A DNA stretch of 64,000 bases from Lineus longissimus (Eukaryota > Nemertea > Pilidiophora > Heteronemertea > Lineidae). The DNA lies in assembly GCF_910592395.1 (NCBI RefSeq), contig NC_088325.1, forward strand, positions 7,905,501-7,969,500, in the 5' to 3' direction. The position numbers and the translations under genes are program-made. This document shows positions 22,200 to 32,523 of the stretch, piece by piece (position 1 is the stretch's first letter; each line of letters begins with the position of its first letter). The notes below the pieces were generated by a model that ran no database searches, was not told where the DNA came from, and saw only the letters and a program-made list of their open reading frames with translations.

Positions 22200-22999
22200 T
22201 TAAAATGACCAGCACAAAAGAATAAATGAACCAGTAATAACTTTGATAACACAGTCCTGTGGCCCTGTGTCTGTTTCATTAATTGACTAGTTTGGTTGAA
22301 GATTGATTTGGCTCTGTATGCATGCATTCCATAACCTCTTGATGACCAGGCGGTTAACCCTTTTTGCTCATGTGTGTCTCCAGCGCTGGTCAGAATTTAT
22401 TCACCCCAATTTGAGTATATACTGTATGTTCAGCGAAGAAAAACTACATGCATATAGCGTTTGTGCAAGAATTGGATTGGCAAGGGTGTTTCCCATTCAT
22501 ATCGACTTTATGTGCAGGCAATTGGTACTTATATTATTAACTTGTGTTTTTTTTAAACATGTCAAAATGTACATCAGTTATCAGTACTCAATATTTGGTT
22601 CTTTTTTATGTTGGTGTTCTTGCTTTTTTAGTGGTATTGTCTTATTATTGAGTATAGAATAGGCCATCTACAATGTGATTTTTATGTGTGTGACAAGATC
22701 AAAGTAATTACATCATCAAGCCATACTCTGAACATGATGCCCAGTGGCAAAACCAAATTATATAAATCCCTCAACTTGATCATGATGTCATCACAATACC
22801 TCCCCCCACCCACCCCTTTTGTGTTGGTCATGGTTCATAAGCAATTTCTATAGTTGTTTTCCACTCTAATGACATTGGCTGTCCATGACTAAATGCCGTT
22901 TTTAGGCAGTGGGTTCATTTCTTGTTATGTAATAGTCCTTGTAATAGTGTTGGGGAATTTTACCTGTGTATTTCAGTAGTGCACAGTTGTTCTTCAAAG
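22200..22999. promoter_or_regulatory. Presumed promoter/5' region of the transposon gene
   Basis: About 800 bp between the left TIR and the first plausible ATG. No known protein frame. AT-rich; a possible acceptor 'gtatttcag' at about 22970-22978 precedes the first coding exon. I cannot identify a TATA box or start site with confidence. Confidence 0.3.
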
Positions 23000-23482
23000 A
23001 TGCCTGAAAACCAATGTGAACACTGTACCCATGTATTCACCCGATGGAGTCATTTGTTGACACATTCGTGTCCATTTAGAGTGAGTGCAGTGGATGCAGC
23101 TACCTTTCAAACTCTTGAAAGACCAAGCAACGTAAATAGTGTTAAGGATGCTTTGGGAGCCAATTCAATTTGTGAGCGACTTATTATTTGTCAGGCCGGC
23201 AAACTTGCTGTACCAGGAGTGTGGCCATTTGTGTTTATACCCGGCAGAATAAATGCAACAGCTTATCTGAAGCTAAAGGAGCTAGCAGCTATCAATCCCC
23301 ATCAGGAGTTGCACACAATTCTCAAAAACAATGGCACCATAACTTATAATGCATACCTGAAAATTCATGACATTTCCTCTAATACTGATTATACTATATG
23401 TCCGCCATGGACTCTACCACCAGGAGGATGTCAATATTCGTCTAGTATTAGTGGAAATATGGTAACAATTGTGCAAAGCTCG
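23000..23482 (+). CDS. Zinc-finger exon upstream of the transposase (putative)
   Basis: From an ATG with a purine at -3 (AAAGATGCC) to a strong splice-donor-like CG|GTGAGT at 23483, 161 codons. The start 'CEHCTHVFTRWSHLLTHSC' is a C2H2/C2HC-like finger. The rest ('GVWPFVFIPGRINATAYLKL', 'GNGTITY'-like turns) matches no domain I know. It is in the same element and strand as the transposase gene, so it may be its N-terminal exon or a separate accessory gene. The donor is phase 0, while the next open frame needs a different phase at its apparent acceptor (24295/24296), so the joining is unresolved. Confidence 0.55.
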
Positions 23483-24295
23483 GTGAGTATGCAGGTTTTG
23501 CGAAAACTAGGTTACTTTGCCACAGCAGTTTTACTGCATGATCTATTACAAATACTCATCCTAGTCTTCACTCCGACATTGTGTGATGTTTACTGGGTAG
23601 ATACTTAAACCCATAGCCTATAGGACCAGGTTCGCGTCATCATGGTTCTCACCACCTGGGATGATGTTGCATTGTGCCTTTTGGCGGTTTCAGTCATTTT
23701 TGACATGCTCAGCCGGATAGGTGGCGCTTTGTGAAAAATGTACTTTTGGCTTTTGGATATAGACGAAGTGATTTGCAATTTGAATGAGAAATACCATTTC
23801 TATTTCATTTGACCTACTTTACAAGGTCACAGAGGTCAAATAGCGTTAATTGGCCATTTTTACTAAAAATCTGCCCTGTGACATTTGAACCTTTCACTGC
23901 GTTTGGAAATAAGGTCGATTTCTTGGCCAATTTCTTGTATTGAAGGAGGGTAAACATCTGATTTTGGCGGGAATGCAAGGGAAAGAGCAAATGTCCCAGG
24001 GCAGATTTTTAGTAAATTCAGCACTGTCTACCATGAACAGAAAGAGAAATCACTAATCCTTCACACGTCCCCCCAATAATGATTGGAAATATTTACCCCT
24101 AGAGTTGTTGAATATGACAACCCTGTCTATAGCATTTCCATTACTATGAGACCAAGGGTTGTCATATTTGACAGCACTGTTGAATATTCACTTTTGCCGA
24201 ACTGATATTGTTTGAAGACAATAACTCATTATACAATTATTTAGCCAAAAATAATTATCCTGGATGTATTAACCTTTTATTTACCCACCCTGTAG
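23483..24295 (+). other. Putative intron of the transposon gene
   Basis: Donor GTGAGT at 23483 and acceptor CACCCTGTAG ending at 24295. At 23808-23860 it contains 'gacctactttacaaggtcacagaggtcaaat', a block of the hairpin-ended repeat family, suggesting an old insertion inside the transposon. Confidence 0.45.
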
Positions 24296-24680
24296 TATGC
24301 TTCTTTCTATTTTAAACAAGATACAGCCACACTCACAACCCGGACATCTTGGAGCATCACAGCATAGCCAGGATATTTCAGCTGAGGATAGTACAAGTTC
24401 ACATGGAGACTCAAGCGATGAGGAATACGGTTATCTGGATTTTTCAGATGAAGAAGATGATATTCAGGGGTGTTCTGAATCGAATGTTCAGAGCAGTGCA
24501 GGACAAAATGGACAGAGTGGATATACATATAAACAAACTGATAGTCATTATGATGAAGTGTATGAGAGGCATCAGTGGCCAAAAGAAAGACGGGAAAGTA
24601 AAAACTGTTTCCGTCATCCATGGATGTTGCAGGAAGGCCAACTTCAGAACTGTTCAGGACTAAGGGTCAGAGATTTCTAG
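24296..24680 (+). CDS. Acidic exon preceding the transposase domain
   Basis: The open frame at 24297-24680 is Ser/Asp/Glu-rich ('SSDEEYGYLDFSDEEDD', residues 40-56), suggesting a flexible nuclear-protein linker. It is in the same frame as the long ORF but separated by one TAG at 24678-24680. In the +1 frame just before and across this stop, 'FRTKGQRFLESC' looks more conserved-like, so a single-base frameshift or a short splice may connect this exon to the transposase frame. Confidence 0.5.
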
Positions 24681-27581
24681 AATCTTGTATGGCTACAGAG
24701 AGATACCGTTCACAGAGACTCGGGATTAGATATTTCTGCACGTGTGTTGCTGTATAGGTATAGAATGAGGTCAAACGTTGACTTCATTGACATTTCGGCC
24801 ACCTTCCAAGTCGCTGCATCAACTGCGCACGACATCTTCTGGTCACAATTGACCTATCATCTTTTCCAAAATAGTCATATACCAAATCTCTTCTGGTCTC
24901 CATCAACCACAACAACCGAAAAAGATAAGTTTTTTCAAAGTGTTCAACAAGCAGAGTCGCCATACCACAGGGAGTTGCTATCGTATATGGATGACCCAAC
25001 AGGACGACACCGTAGCCCAGTAGGAATTTCCCTTGATTCCAAGAAGGTGCGGGTGCCAAATTCCATGGATTACGATAATCAGAAAGCTTCTTATTACCCA
25101 AAGAAGGGTGGTCATTGTGTCACATTTACCTCATTAGTCAGCACAACAGGGCATGTTTTGTTGACAACGCCAATAGCTGCAGCAGCAACTCCAAGATGTG
25201 GTGACAGCCAATTGGCAGGCCTCGAAATTGCCCGTGAGTCACACCAGAATACAGGGGATCATGGGATGACGTCCCTCTTGAAAGGCACAGATCGTTACTT
25301 TGTTGTCCTTGCTGTAGATAAAGGGTACATCTTCGTTCCTCATAATGTCAACCTGAACAACATTCAGAACTTCCAAGAGTGGTGTAAGACAAATGGATGC
25401 TTTGTAATATGGCCCAGTGATGGAGATGAACAAATCCTGCAAGTACGAAATAATAACATTCAATTCGTGGACTGTCCTGGGGATCCCATTCTGACAAAGA
25501 ATAGTCGAGCCATTGTTGGAAAGCTGCGTCCAGGTGTTGAGCAATTTCATGGGGCCATGAGGCAGGAGAAGATCTTTACCACAGTGCCATATCAGTTTCT
25601 GCTACCCCTTGGAGAATCATTTTGCCAGAAGTATCACATTCCCTTGGTTTATGCGAACAGCCCTCGCTTGTCTTTAATATGGCTAGCCAGTGTGAACGTG
25701 TACAACCAATTCCATAGGAAATTCAGCTTGAAATTCGTCAGCAACCAGGAACAGATACGACTAGCGCAATTGGTGAAACTTCGGCTGAATCAAACAAGTT
25801 TCTTGCACGATCTTGACATTCAGTGGCCAGTAAATATCACTGACATTCCGAGGTCAAATGCTGCTTCCAGCGGCTGGAGTACGATAACAATGAGTGGAAC
25901 TGGGACTCTCAGAAATCAGCTGAATCTCCCCACAGTCGATGCGCAGGAACGGGATAGCTTTTATGAATTGCCATTGGGTCCATTCCTGTTCAAAAGAGCT
26001 CTGTCCTATATCACACACCTGCGGCAGCTGGAGCTAGACATCCCTCCGATTCTTGACAGTTTTGAAGACATCAGTGACCTCTGGGATGCAATGCGCGAGC
26101 CTCCTTCTACAACTGTTGTTTACTACAGAACACTGGCAAATGAACCCCAGGGATGGGATGAACAGCGCTATTTCCAATGGCCAGTCTCTGGTGGAATTAA
26201 AATCATTACAGCAAAGATGCCATCAGCAAATCGATCAAACCGTAACACTACAAATCTCAAACGCCCACTGTTGGTCTTCGCTGATGTTCCAAACAATTAC
26301 CTGGGTTTCACAGGACCTCTAATGAAACTTGTGGGCTGGAATTGCAGCTCGGCAGCTGGAAGCGATCTAGGATCACGCATCCTTGTATCTGACGCCCATG
26401 TACTAGCCTTACTGATCATAATATGTGGAAATCTACCACACAGGCCAGTGATCAGACTATGTCACATGAGTGATCCGAAGTTGCCTCTCTCACTACAGCC
26501 AAGTTATGCTGGGCCACAGATTTGTAGACAAGTGAGCGTAAATTCTGCAAATAGTCAACATCAGTCCACAGTGCAACTTGGGGTGAGCACTTCAGTAGCA
26601 GACAGTCGATCTTGCAGTGCACAGACCCAATCACCACCAATCACAACCAGGATACCAACAGTGTCACCTGGTACTTCCTCAGCCAGTCGATCTTGCAGTG
26701 CACAGACCCAATCACCACCAATCACAACCAGGATACCAACAGTGTCACCTGGTACTTCCTCAGCTGCATCTACTTCTGGATTTCTTGGCCTAACAAATGA
26801 CTGTAACATATGCTACAGCATTGCTGTTAGTCAATGTTTAAAGCATGTGGGCTTACATGACAACATTCGAGGAACAAGTGCACTTGATAATATTTTTATG
26901 AACACCTGCCAGAGAATTGGGGGTGAGGAGTTCTCGCTCATTCCTCTAATCCGTGCAGTCAATGCAACAATGCAAGGAGCAGGATTCAGAATCCCACTGT
27001 ATAATGACGCCGGAGAATTTCTAATGGAACTTCTGCAGAAACTGCACATAAACGAGGGTTTCCTCACCTCTTGGCCTGCAGAACTGGTGTGTCCTTCCGG
27101 GCATGTGTCACAGAAAATGGTCGGTGCCGATAATTTCAGCATCCGACTTAATGTTCCACAAGGAAATCGTGCTTCGCTGCAACATATGTATGAACATTAT
27201 TTTGAAGAGGCAGCACCAGTTCCACTGATATGTGAGACACCAGTTAGAAATAGATTATGCGCTCAAAGTGGCATCGGATTACAAGTATGCAGGCAAGGAC
27301 AGGTGTCAATTATAGAACTAAACAGACGCCTCGATCTGTTATCCAACACAAAGTGTACTACTAGTATCTCTGCTCCAACTTCAGAAGTTTTCACTAACCA
27401 AACAGCAATGGCAGTGCTATGCCATTCAGGAAAGTCCTGTGACATCGGTCACTGGTTATGTTTCCTAAAAGACACGAGACAGGATTGGTGGAAGCTAGAT
27501 GATAGCCAGCGGCCAGTTAAAGTTTCACCCTGGGAGACCCAGGGCAATCTACTTACAATAAATGCGATATTCTTTCGCTAG
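24681..27581 (+). CDS. DDE transposase fused to ubiquitin-specific protease (USP)
   Basis: Open from 24681; residues below are counted from 24744 (945 residues). The N-terminal part has an HTH-like segment (about 8-35, 'ISATFQVAASTAHDIF') and a DDE domain of the IS5/Harbinger/ISL2EU type: Asp98 in 'GISLDSKKV', 'YYPKKGGHCVTF' (117-128), Asp192 in 'LAVDKGYIFVP', Glu266 in 'RPGVEQFHGAMR'. It would cut and join the element's TIRs. After about 350 residues of unknown content and a Ser/Thr/Pro linker comes a USP domain (about 679-945): Cys box 'GLTNDCNICYSIAVSQCL' (nucleophile Cys690), 'NDAGEFLMELLQKL' (754-767), His box 'GHWLCFLKD' (His903) and 'WWKLDDS' (Asp919/920). USPs remove ubiquitin from proteins. 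The usual Gly before Asn-Thr-Cys is Cys here. No internal stop. Confidence 0.9.
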   Translation, partial: NLVWLQRDTVHRDSGLDISARVLLYRYRMRSNVDFIDISATFQVAASTAHDIFWSQLTYHLFQNSHIPNLFWSPSTTTTEKDKFFQSVQQAESPYHRELLSYMDDPTGRHRSPVGISLDSKKVRVPNSMDYDNQKASYYPKKGGHCVTFTSLVSTTGHVLLTTPIAAAATPRCGDSQLAGLEIARESHQNTGDHGMTSLLKGTDRYFVVLAVDKGYIFVPHNVNLNNIQNFQEWCKTNGCFVIWPSDGDEQILQVRNNNIQFVDCPGDPILTKNSRAIVGKLRPGVEQFHGAMRQEKIFTTVPYQFLLPLGESFCQKYHIPLVYANSPRLSLIWLASVNVYNQFHRKFSLKFVSNQEQIRLAQLVKLRLNQTSFLHDLDIQWPVNITDIPRSNAASSGWSTITMSGTGTLRNQLNLPTVDAQERDSFYELPLGPFLFKRALSYITHLRQLELDIPPILDSFEDISDLWDAMREPPSTTVVYYRTLANEPQGWDEQRYFQWPVSGGIKIITAKMPSANRSNRNTTNLKRPLLVFADVPNNYLGFTGPLMKLVGWNCSSAAGSDLGSRILVSDAHVLALLIIICGNLPHRPVIRLCHMSDPKLPLSLQPSYAGPQICRQVSVNSANSQHQSTVQLGVSTSVADSRSCSAQTQSPPITTRIPTVSPGTSSASRSCSAQTQSPPITTRIPTVSPGTSSAASTSGFLGLTNDCNICYSIAVSQCLKHVGLHDNIRGTSALDNIFMNTCQRIGGEEFSLIPLIRAVNATMQGAGFRIPLYNDAGEFLMELLQKLHINEGFLTSWPAELVCPSGHVSQKMVGADNFSIRLNVPQGNRASLQHMYEHYFEEAAPVPLICETPVRNRLCAQSGIGLQVCRQGQVSIIELNRRLDLLSNTKCTTSISAPTSEVFTNQTAMAVLCHSGKSCDIGHWLCFLKDTRQDWWKLDDSQRPVKVSPWETQGNLLTINAIFFR
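26604..26765 (+). repeat. 81-bp in-frame tandem duplication in the linker
   Basis: Two consecutive 81-bp units (26604-26684, 26685-26765) encode two identical 27-residue stretches starting 'SRSCSAQTQSPPITTR' (residues 621-674). They lie between the transposase and USP domains. The near-perfect identity means the duplication is recent and has preserved frame. Confidence 0.95.
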
Positions 27582-27747
27582 AATAGGCAGCATTAGAACC
27601 AAGCTTAAATTTGTACATACTTTGAAATGTTTCAAACAATTTAGCCTAGAACAACTCTGGTCTCAGGACAATAGGCTAACATTTTGTAAATACGTAAATG
27701 CTCAGAGATGAAGTGACTTCCCCGTGAAGAGAAACAGTTAAAGCATG

Positions 27748-28075
27748 GATGTCATGAAATGGCAAACGCCGGTATCAACCAGTTGACGAGATTACCCGAG
27801 AAGGGAAAGAGTTGAAGGACAATCGTAATATGTATTGTTCACCTGTGTCATGAACGAGTTAGTCGTGAAATGGCGATTGCTGGTATCAACAAGTTGACGA
27901 GATTACCGGAGAAGAAAAAGAGTTGAAGGACAATCGTAATATGTATTGTTCACTTGAGTCATCGAGCGGCCAGCGGGAAAGAGTTTGTCGTGAAATGGCA
28001 ATTGCTGGTATCATCCAGTTGACGAGATTACCCGAGAAGAGAAAGAGTTGAAGAGAGACATTTGAAGGACAGTAC
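27748..28075 (+). repeat. ~130-bp tandem repeat, about 3 units
   Basis: Units share 'gtcatgaaatggcaa.cgc', 'gtatcaaccagttgacgaga', 'gagttgaaggacaatcgtaa' and 'tattgttcac'. Lies inside the transposon's 3' interior. Confidence 0.85.
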
Positions 28076-28184
28076 TAATATTGTTCACTTGGTCATTGAG
28101 CTTATCAAATGGGGGAGCAGATGACGAGGTGAAGTGACTTGGCTAAGGATAGAAACAGCTGTGTTGTGTTGCCAACACAGTTAG

Positions 28185-28775
28185 AACATGCTACTAGATA
28201 ATATGTGTTACCCTCCCAACAACTAGTTGGAATATCAAATGGATAATGCTCTGTTACCTTTACAACGACTAGTTGGAATATTGAATGGATAATCCTCTGT
28301 TACCTTGACAACAGCTAGTTGGAATATAGAATGGATAATCCTCTGTTACCTTGACAACAACCAGTTGGAATATTGAATGGATAATCCTCTTTTAGCTTGA
28401 CAACAACTAGTTGAAATATCAAATGGATAATGCTCTGTTGCCTGGACAACAACTAGTTTGAATATGGAATGGATAATGCACTGTTACCTTGACAATGACT
28501 AGTTGGAATATCAAATGGATAATGCTCTGTTGCCTTGAAAACAACTAGTTGGAATATCGAATGGATAATCCTCTGTTACCTTCCCAACAAATAGTTAGAA
28601 TACGGAATGTATAATGCTCTGTTACCTTGACAACGCACCTAGTTGGGATATATCAAATGGATAATACTCTGTTACCTTGACAACAACCTTTGGGAATATC
28701 AAATAGATAATGTTCTGTGTTAGCTTTAGAACAAACCTGAGGAATATTTAAATGGATAATACTCTGTGTTAGTGG
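28185..28775 (+). repeat. 46-bp minisatellite, about 12-13 units
   Basis: Unit consensus contains 'actagttggaatatcaaatg' then 'gataatgctctgttaccttg' and 'acaac'. Units are contiguous, without unique spacers, so this is a minisatellite and not a CRISPR array. It diverges towards its right end. Confidence 0.9.
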
Positions 28776-30147
28776 GTAGTTCAACGATTTCGTTCCCCAG
28801 GATAGGAGCTACACTCATGAAAACTGAGGTAAGGTGTATTTAAGTAATTCTATAGCACTGTGTTTTAGATTGTATGGAAATGATGCACAAACTGTATTCA
28901 ATCCACCACCAAATTAACTATCAGAAATGAATCTGAGTGCGTGGTAAGAAGTTGAGCTTACGGACCATCTCAAAAGTATTTTGAAGCCAAAATGACTATT
29001 AAGTTACTTAGTGTTTGGTCTGACCCCCTCCCTCCCTCAAACACTATTTAAAAAACATAATATCAACCATGTCAACCAACTATCCATGGGTCATACAAGG
29101 TGAATCGCTATTAAAAAACTTACTTTTTCTTTCGTGAATAAAGACTACGGTATGTATCTGTGAAACTAATGTCTTCCCTTGGGGTCCAAGCCTGATTTTT
29201 CCCAACATCGTTTGGATGAAGCCAAAGATAAATGCCCATGTAGTCTACTCTTATACAGCCATTGCTCAGATTTAATACCACTACCTGTTGCACACAGTTT
29301 ATGAATTCGTCGCCAGTGTTTGGAAGATTTGGGTTGTGTTTCTTTTATGATTTTCAAGTTCAAAACAAGTGAAGCCAAAAGTAATAAAAAATACTAAGTG
29401 GCGATGTCAAACATTAAAAACACCATCCCCTGACTAACTGACTTAAGTCTTTTTAGTTTCAAAATACTTTTCAAATGGTCCCTGATGGGGGGGGGGATAA
29501 GCACTGGTATTGGCTGCAATCTTTACAACAGCAAATGTTCCCACTGTGACTTTATCAATGAACATAAATGCTTCTGTAGATTTCAAGAAAATATTGCATA
29601 TTAAAAGGCAAGTAATAATTCCGAAATGATTGTTAGGTTTACATATTGTATCCGCAGACTTTAATAATTTATTTTGAATTCTGGCATTTTTTTACAATCT
29701 CATGACAGATGAGTTCATGGGTACATAGTACATGAACTAGCTATGTACTATTTACATGCATCTGCATGTATGGCTTTCTGTATTGAAATACTGTAATTAT
29801 GACACAATGTAAATCCCGGTAGTAAATCTTTACAATTGTATATCTAGATCCAATACAAAATGCACTTCAAATTAATGTCCCTCTAAATATGAGGCCCCAC
29901 ACGGGCAACCAGGAAATTATGAATGCGAAAATTTATGAATGCGAAACTGGCCTTTGAAGTCTGCGGATAGAGTATTTCCTGATTTTATTGTGATCGCAGT
30001 CTGCATGGTTCTGAAGACCCAACTGGCCGGGTTTACATAGAGCTACACGGTTTACGGACAAGCCACTGAACAATGACTTCACATGACCATCACCATGAAT
30101 CCACTGTTCACCAGCATGTCTGTAATACTGTGTTGCTGTATGTACGT

Positions 30148-30300
30148 ACACCCGGCCCCGTATACCGTGTCCCCGAATGTAAACCAAGCCCTGTATACCA
30201 TGTCGCTGAATGTAAACCCGGCCCTGTATACTGTGTTGCATGTAAGCCCCATGTTGATGTATGTAAATCCGGCCCTGTATACCATGTCGCTGTATGTATG
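30148..30300 (+). repeat. 33-bp minisatellite, about 5 units
   Basis: Unit 'ccggccctgtataccatgtc' + 'gctgaatgtaaac'. It creates spurious Cys/Val/Tyr-rich or Gly/His-rich open frames on both strands. Confidence 0.85.
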
Positions 30301-31590
30301 CGGGATGAAAACCCAGCCTTAAGAACACATTTAATTGAAGTGTTCAACTGTTGCATTGGATATTATTCATCAGGCCTAACAGAATAAGATATGATCCACC
30401 ATGTGCATGTCGCACAGAAGATGAGCGTCAAGGACACTTGGAGATGGAAGAAATTGATGTATGGTAGGCCTACTCAGATTTCACAGAAGTCTGCCTCAAC
30501 CTGGGTCGTTTACTTCTTTTTGGAGGGGGGGTCGGGTAACCGGAAACAGCATTTATTCTGTTAGGTCTTAGAACAGTTGAGGACAGACCTCATCCTTAAA
30601 CACAGTCTTCTACCTAAAAAATCATGCCTAATGCCTGCCACACACGGTACATTTTCATCGTATAGGAATTGGATAGGAAAAACTGGCAACGTGTCTGTCA
30701 GGAAACATTGTTCAATTTTTATCGTAAAGGAAAAAAAACTCCACAAATAGGTTCTGTCCTATTCATTTCGTTCAAAAAATGCTATGCGAAATAATTAATT
30801 TGACCGTTTAAGCTGGGGCTACATTTTTATGTCAAATTGAACTTTCGGGCCGGCGATCATCGACTACAATGCTTTATAGGTACCCGGTATCTGGTTTGTA
30901 AAGGGTTAACAATACTAAAAAAAATTATGACCCCACCATACACGATACATTACTTGATTGTTCAAAATATTTCCTAAAAAAATATTGATATATATTTTAC
31001 ATCCAACCGATTCTCATGGAAAATCATAGGAAATATTTTAAAGGAAAATAGTATATCGTGTATGGCGGTCACAGGGTTAAATACGATTTCAACTTCTTTA
31101 TAAGCTTTAAGAAATATTTCCACAGCGGCCAAGGCCATCATATTTATGACCCCCTTGTATATGGGACAAAAAAAGGCATTCTTTTAACACAAAAACATAC
31201 TCATGGTTAGAATGGGTTTAAAATGCCCAATTATTCATTGTTGGGGCAAAGAAAGGTGAGATTAACATGTTATATTATAGTATGTTATTTCATTACAAAG
31301 AAGATAAAGATTGGGAGCAGGATCAAAATATCACCATTTATTAAGGAATTTCTCTGTACTTCAATTACAAATTACATGTAGATCGTAAAAATCAAATGAT
31401 TTTAACAAATGTCTAATATTATTATCTTGCTGGGACAGAATGGGTTAACTTCTTCCAGTTGGTAAAGTTGACAGTCACTTAACAATTGAACTACTCAATT
31501 ACAGCATTTATAAAGCTTATTGAAATAGATTCATGTCTGGCAAATAATGCCTCACGGTGTTGTGGTTTTCTATTGTTAGTTAAGTTCAAT

Positions 31591-31946
31591 ATGGCTATTC
31601 CATGCAATACACACACCCAGCAATATGACGTTTTTTCTTGATTTTTCTCGATTTTCTGCATGAAGGCAATCTCGGATCAAAATAATTTTTTGTCAGGGTA
31701 CAGATTATAATGAATTCTAAAGATATTCATATTAATATTTTTAATTTCTTACTGTTTTCTACCTTTTTTGCCACTTTTTAGAAACCTCATTGTTTTCCAT
31801 CCTTAATTACAGATATGCCGAGATTTTCTTTTTTCATCATCTAGAGTTCGGTCTTTTGTACCATCCATGCAAATTTCATCTTTTAATTCCTACTATAAAT
31901 ACCCTAAAAAAATTTTGGTAATCAGGTCCCTTAGCCGAACATCCCC
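31591..31946 (-). repeat. Right terminal inverted repeat
   Basis: Inverse complement of 21845-22199. Ends CCGAACATCCCC at 31946, followed by TTT. Confidence 0.95.
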
Positions 31947-32215
31947 TTTCATGTGATTGTAAATCTATGTACTCTCTACAACATCCCTGATTTTCAGTCA
32001 AATCCATTTACCAGTATGGCCACCAGGCGGCCATCTTGAAAATTAAACCAAGTCTTATTACTCCAAAACTATGATCGGATTGCAACCAAACTTCATGTGG
32101 TTATGTATCTATGTACTCAATATTCCTAATTTTCAAAGATAAATATGGCCGCCAGGCAGCCATTTTGAAAATCCAACGAAGTCCTATTACTCCTAAACTG
32201 TTGAACAGATGTCAT
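31947..32215 (-). repeat. Right continuation of the interrupted repeat, with the empty-site copy
   Basis: Tandem ~145-bp units with 'ggccaccaggcggccatctt'. The unit across 32081-32100 shows the uninterrupted target (GCAACCAAAcTTCATG). This allows direct comparison with the occupied unit at 21836-21844/31947. Confidence 0.8.
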
Positions 32216-32523
32216 AACAGGGGTCATAACACTTCAGAATTTACTTTAACACTAACTTCTCTGATCAAATCTTCATTACTTAATATGCTATGCGTGGGTG
32301 TGAGTAGGTGGGGTCAGAGAGACCAGGCCCAGTTGCGTTTAGGACCACCAAGAGTATATAATCAGAAACTAACTAATCAGTAAAGATAATATCTAAGAAG
32401 GGAAGTTATCCACCTACGCAAGAGGCAGCAATAGGACAGTCAAAGGCATTCTTTACAACTTGCTGCCGAGCCTAGCAACACAATACCCTTGGGATAAGTA
32501 TGTCTTTCATTACTATGACAATT

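Larger units (their letters stand above)
27582..31590. other. Non-coding 3' interior of the transposon
   Basis: About 4 kb between the stop codon and the right TIR. No convincing gene; frames at 29933-30387 on both strands are produced by a minisatellite. It holds three minisatellite arrays (listed separately) and AT-rich DNA. Confidence 0.6.
21845..31946 (+). mobile_element. Spy-like DNA transposon with transposase-USP fusion gene
   Basis: 10,102 bp bounded by ~355-bp inverted repeats (21845-22199 and 31591-31946) that start GGGGATGTTCGGCTAAGGG and are almost identical. The left flank ends CAACCAAA and the right flank begins TTTCATGTG, with no duplicated host bases. The neighbouring repeat unit at 32081-32100 shows the unoccupied site (GCAACCAAAcTTCATGTGG), which confirms a clean insertion between AAA and TTT. 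That target behaviour is the known signature of the Spy group, whose DDE transposases are related to IS5, ISL2EU and PIF/Harbinger. The coding region occupies 23000-27581; the remaining interior is non-coding with minisatellites. The TIR identity and long intact ORF indicate a recent, possibly still functional copy. Confidence 0.88.

Noticed and set aside
22303-22662. 119-residue hydrophobic frame inside the transposon
   Set aside because: Cys/Phe-rich without motif, no start context, and AT-rich DNA favours chance open frames.
28185-28775. CRISPR-like regular spacing of 46-bp repeats
   Set aside because: Units are contiguous with no unique spacers, and the context is a eukaryotic transposon; it is a minisatellite.
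29933-30387. Protein-coding frames on both strands, 79-131 residues
   Set aside because: They come from the 33-bp minisatellite, which is open in several frames.
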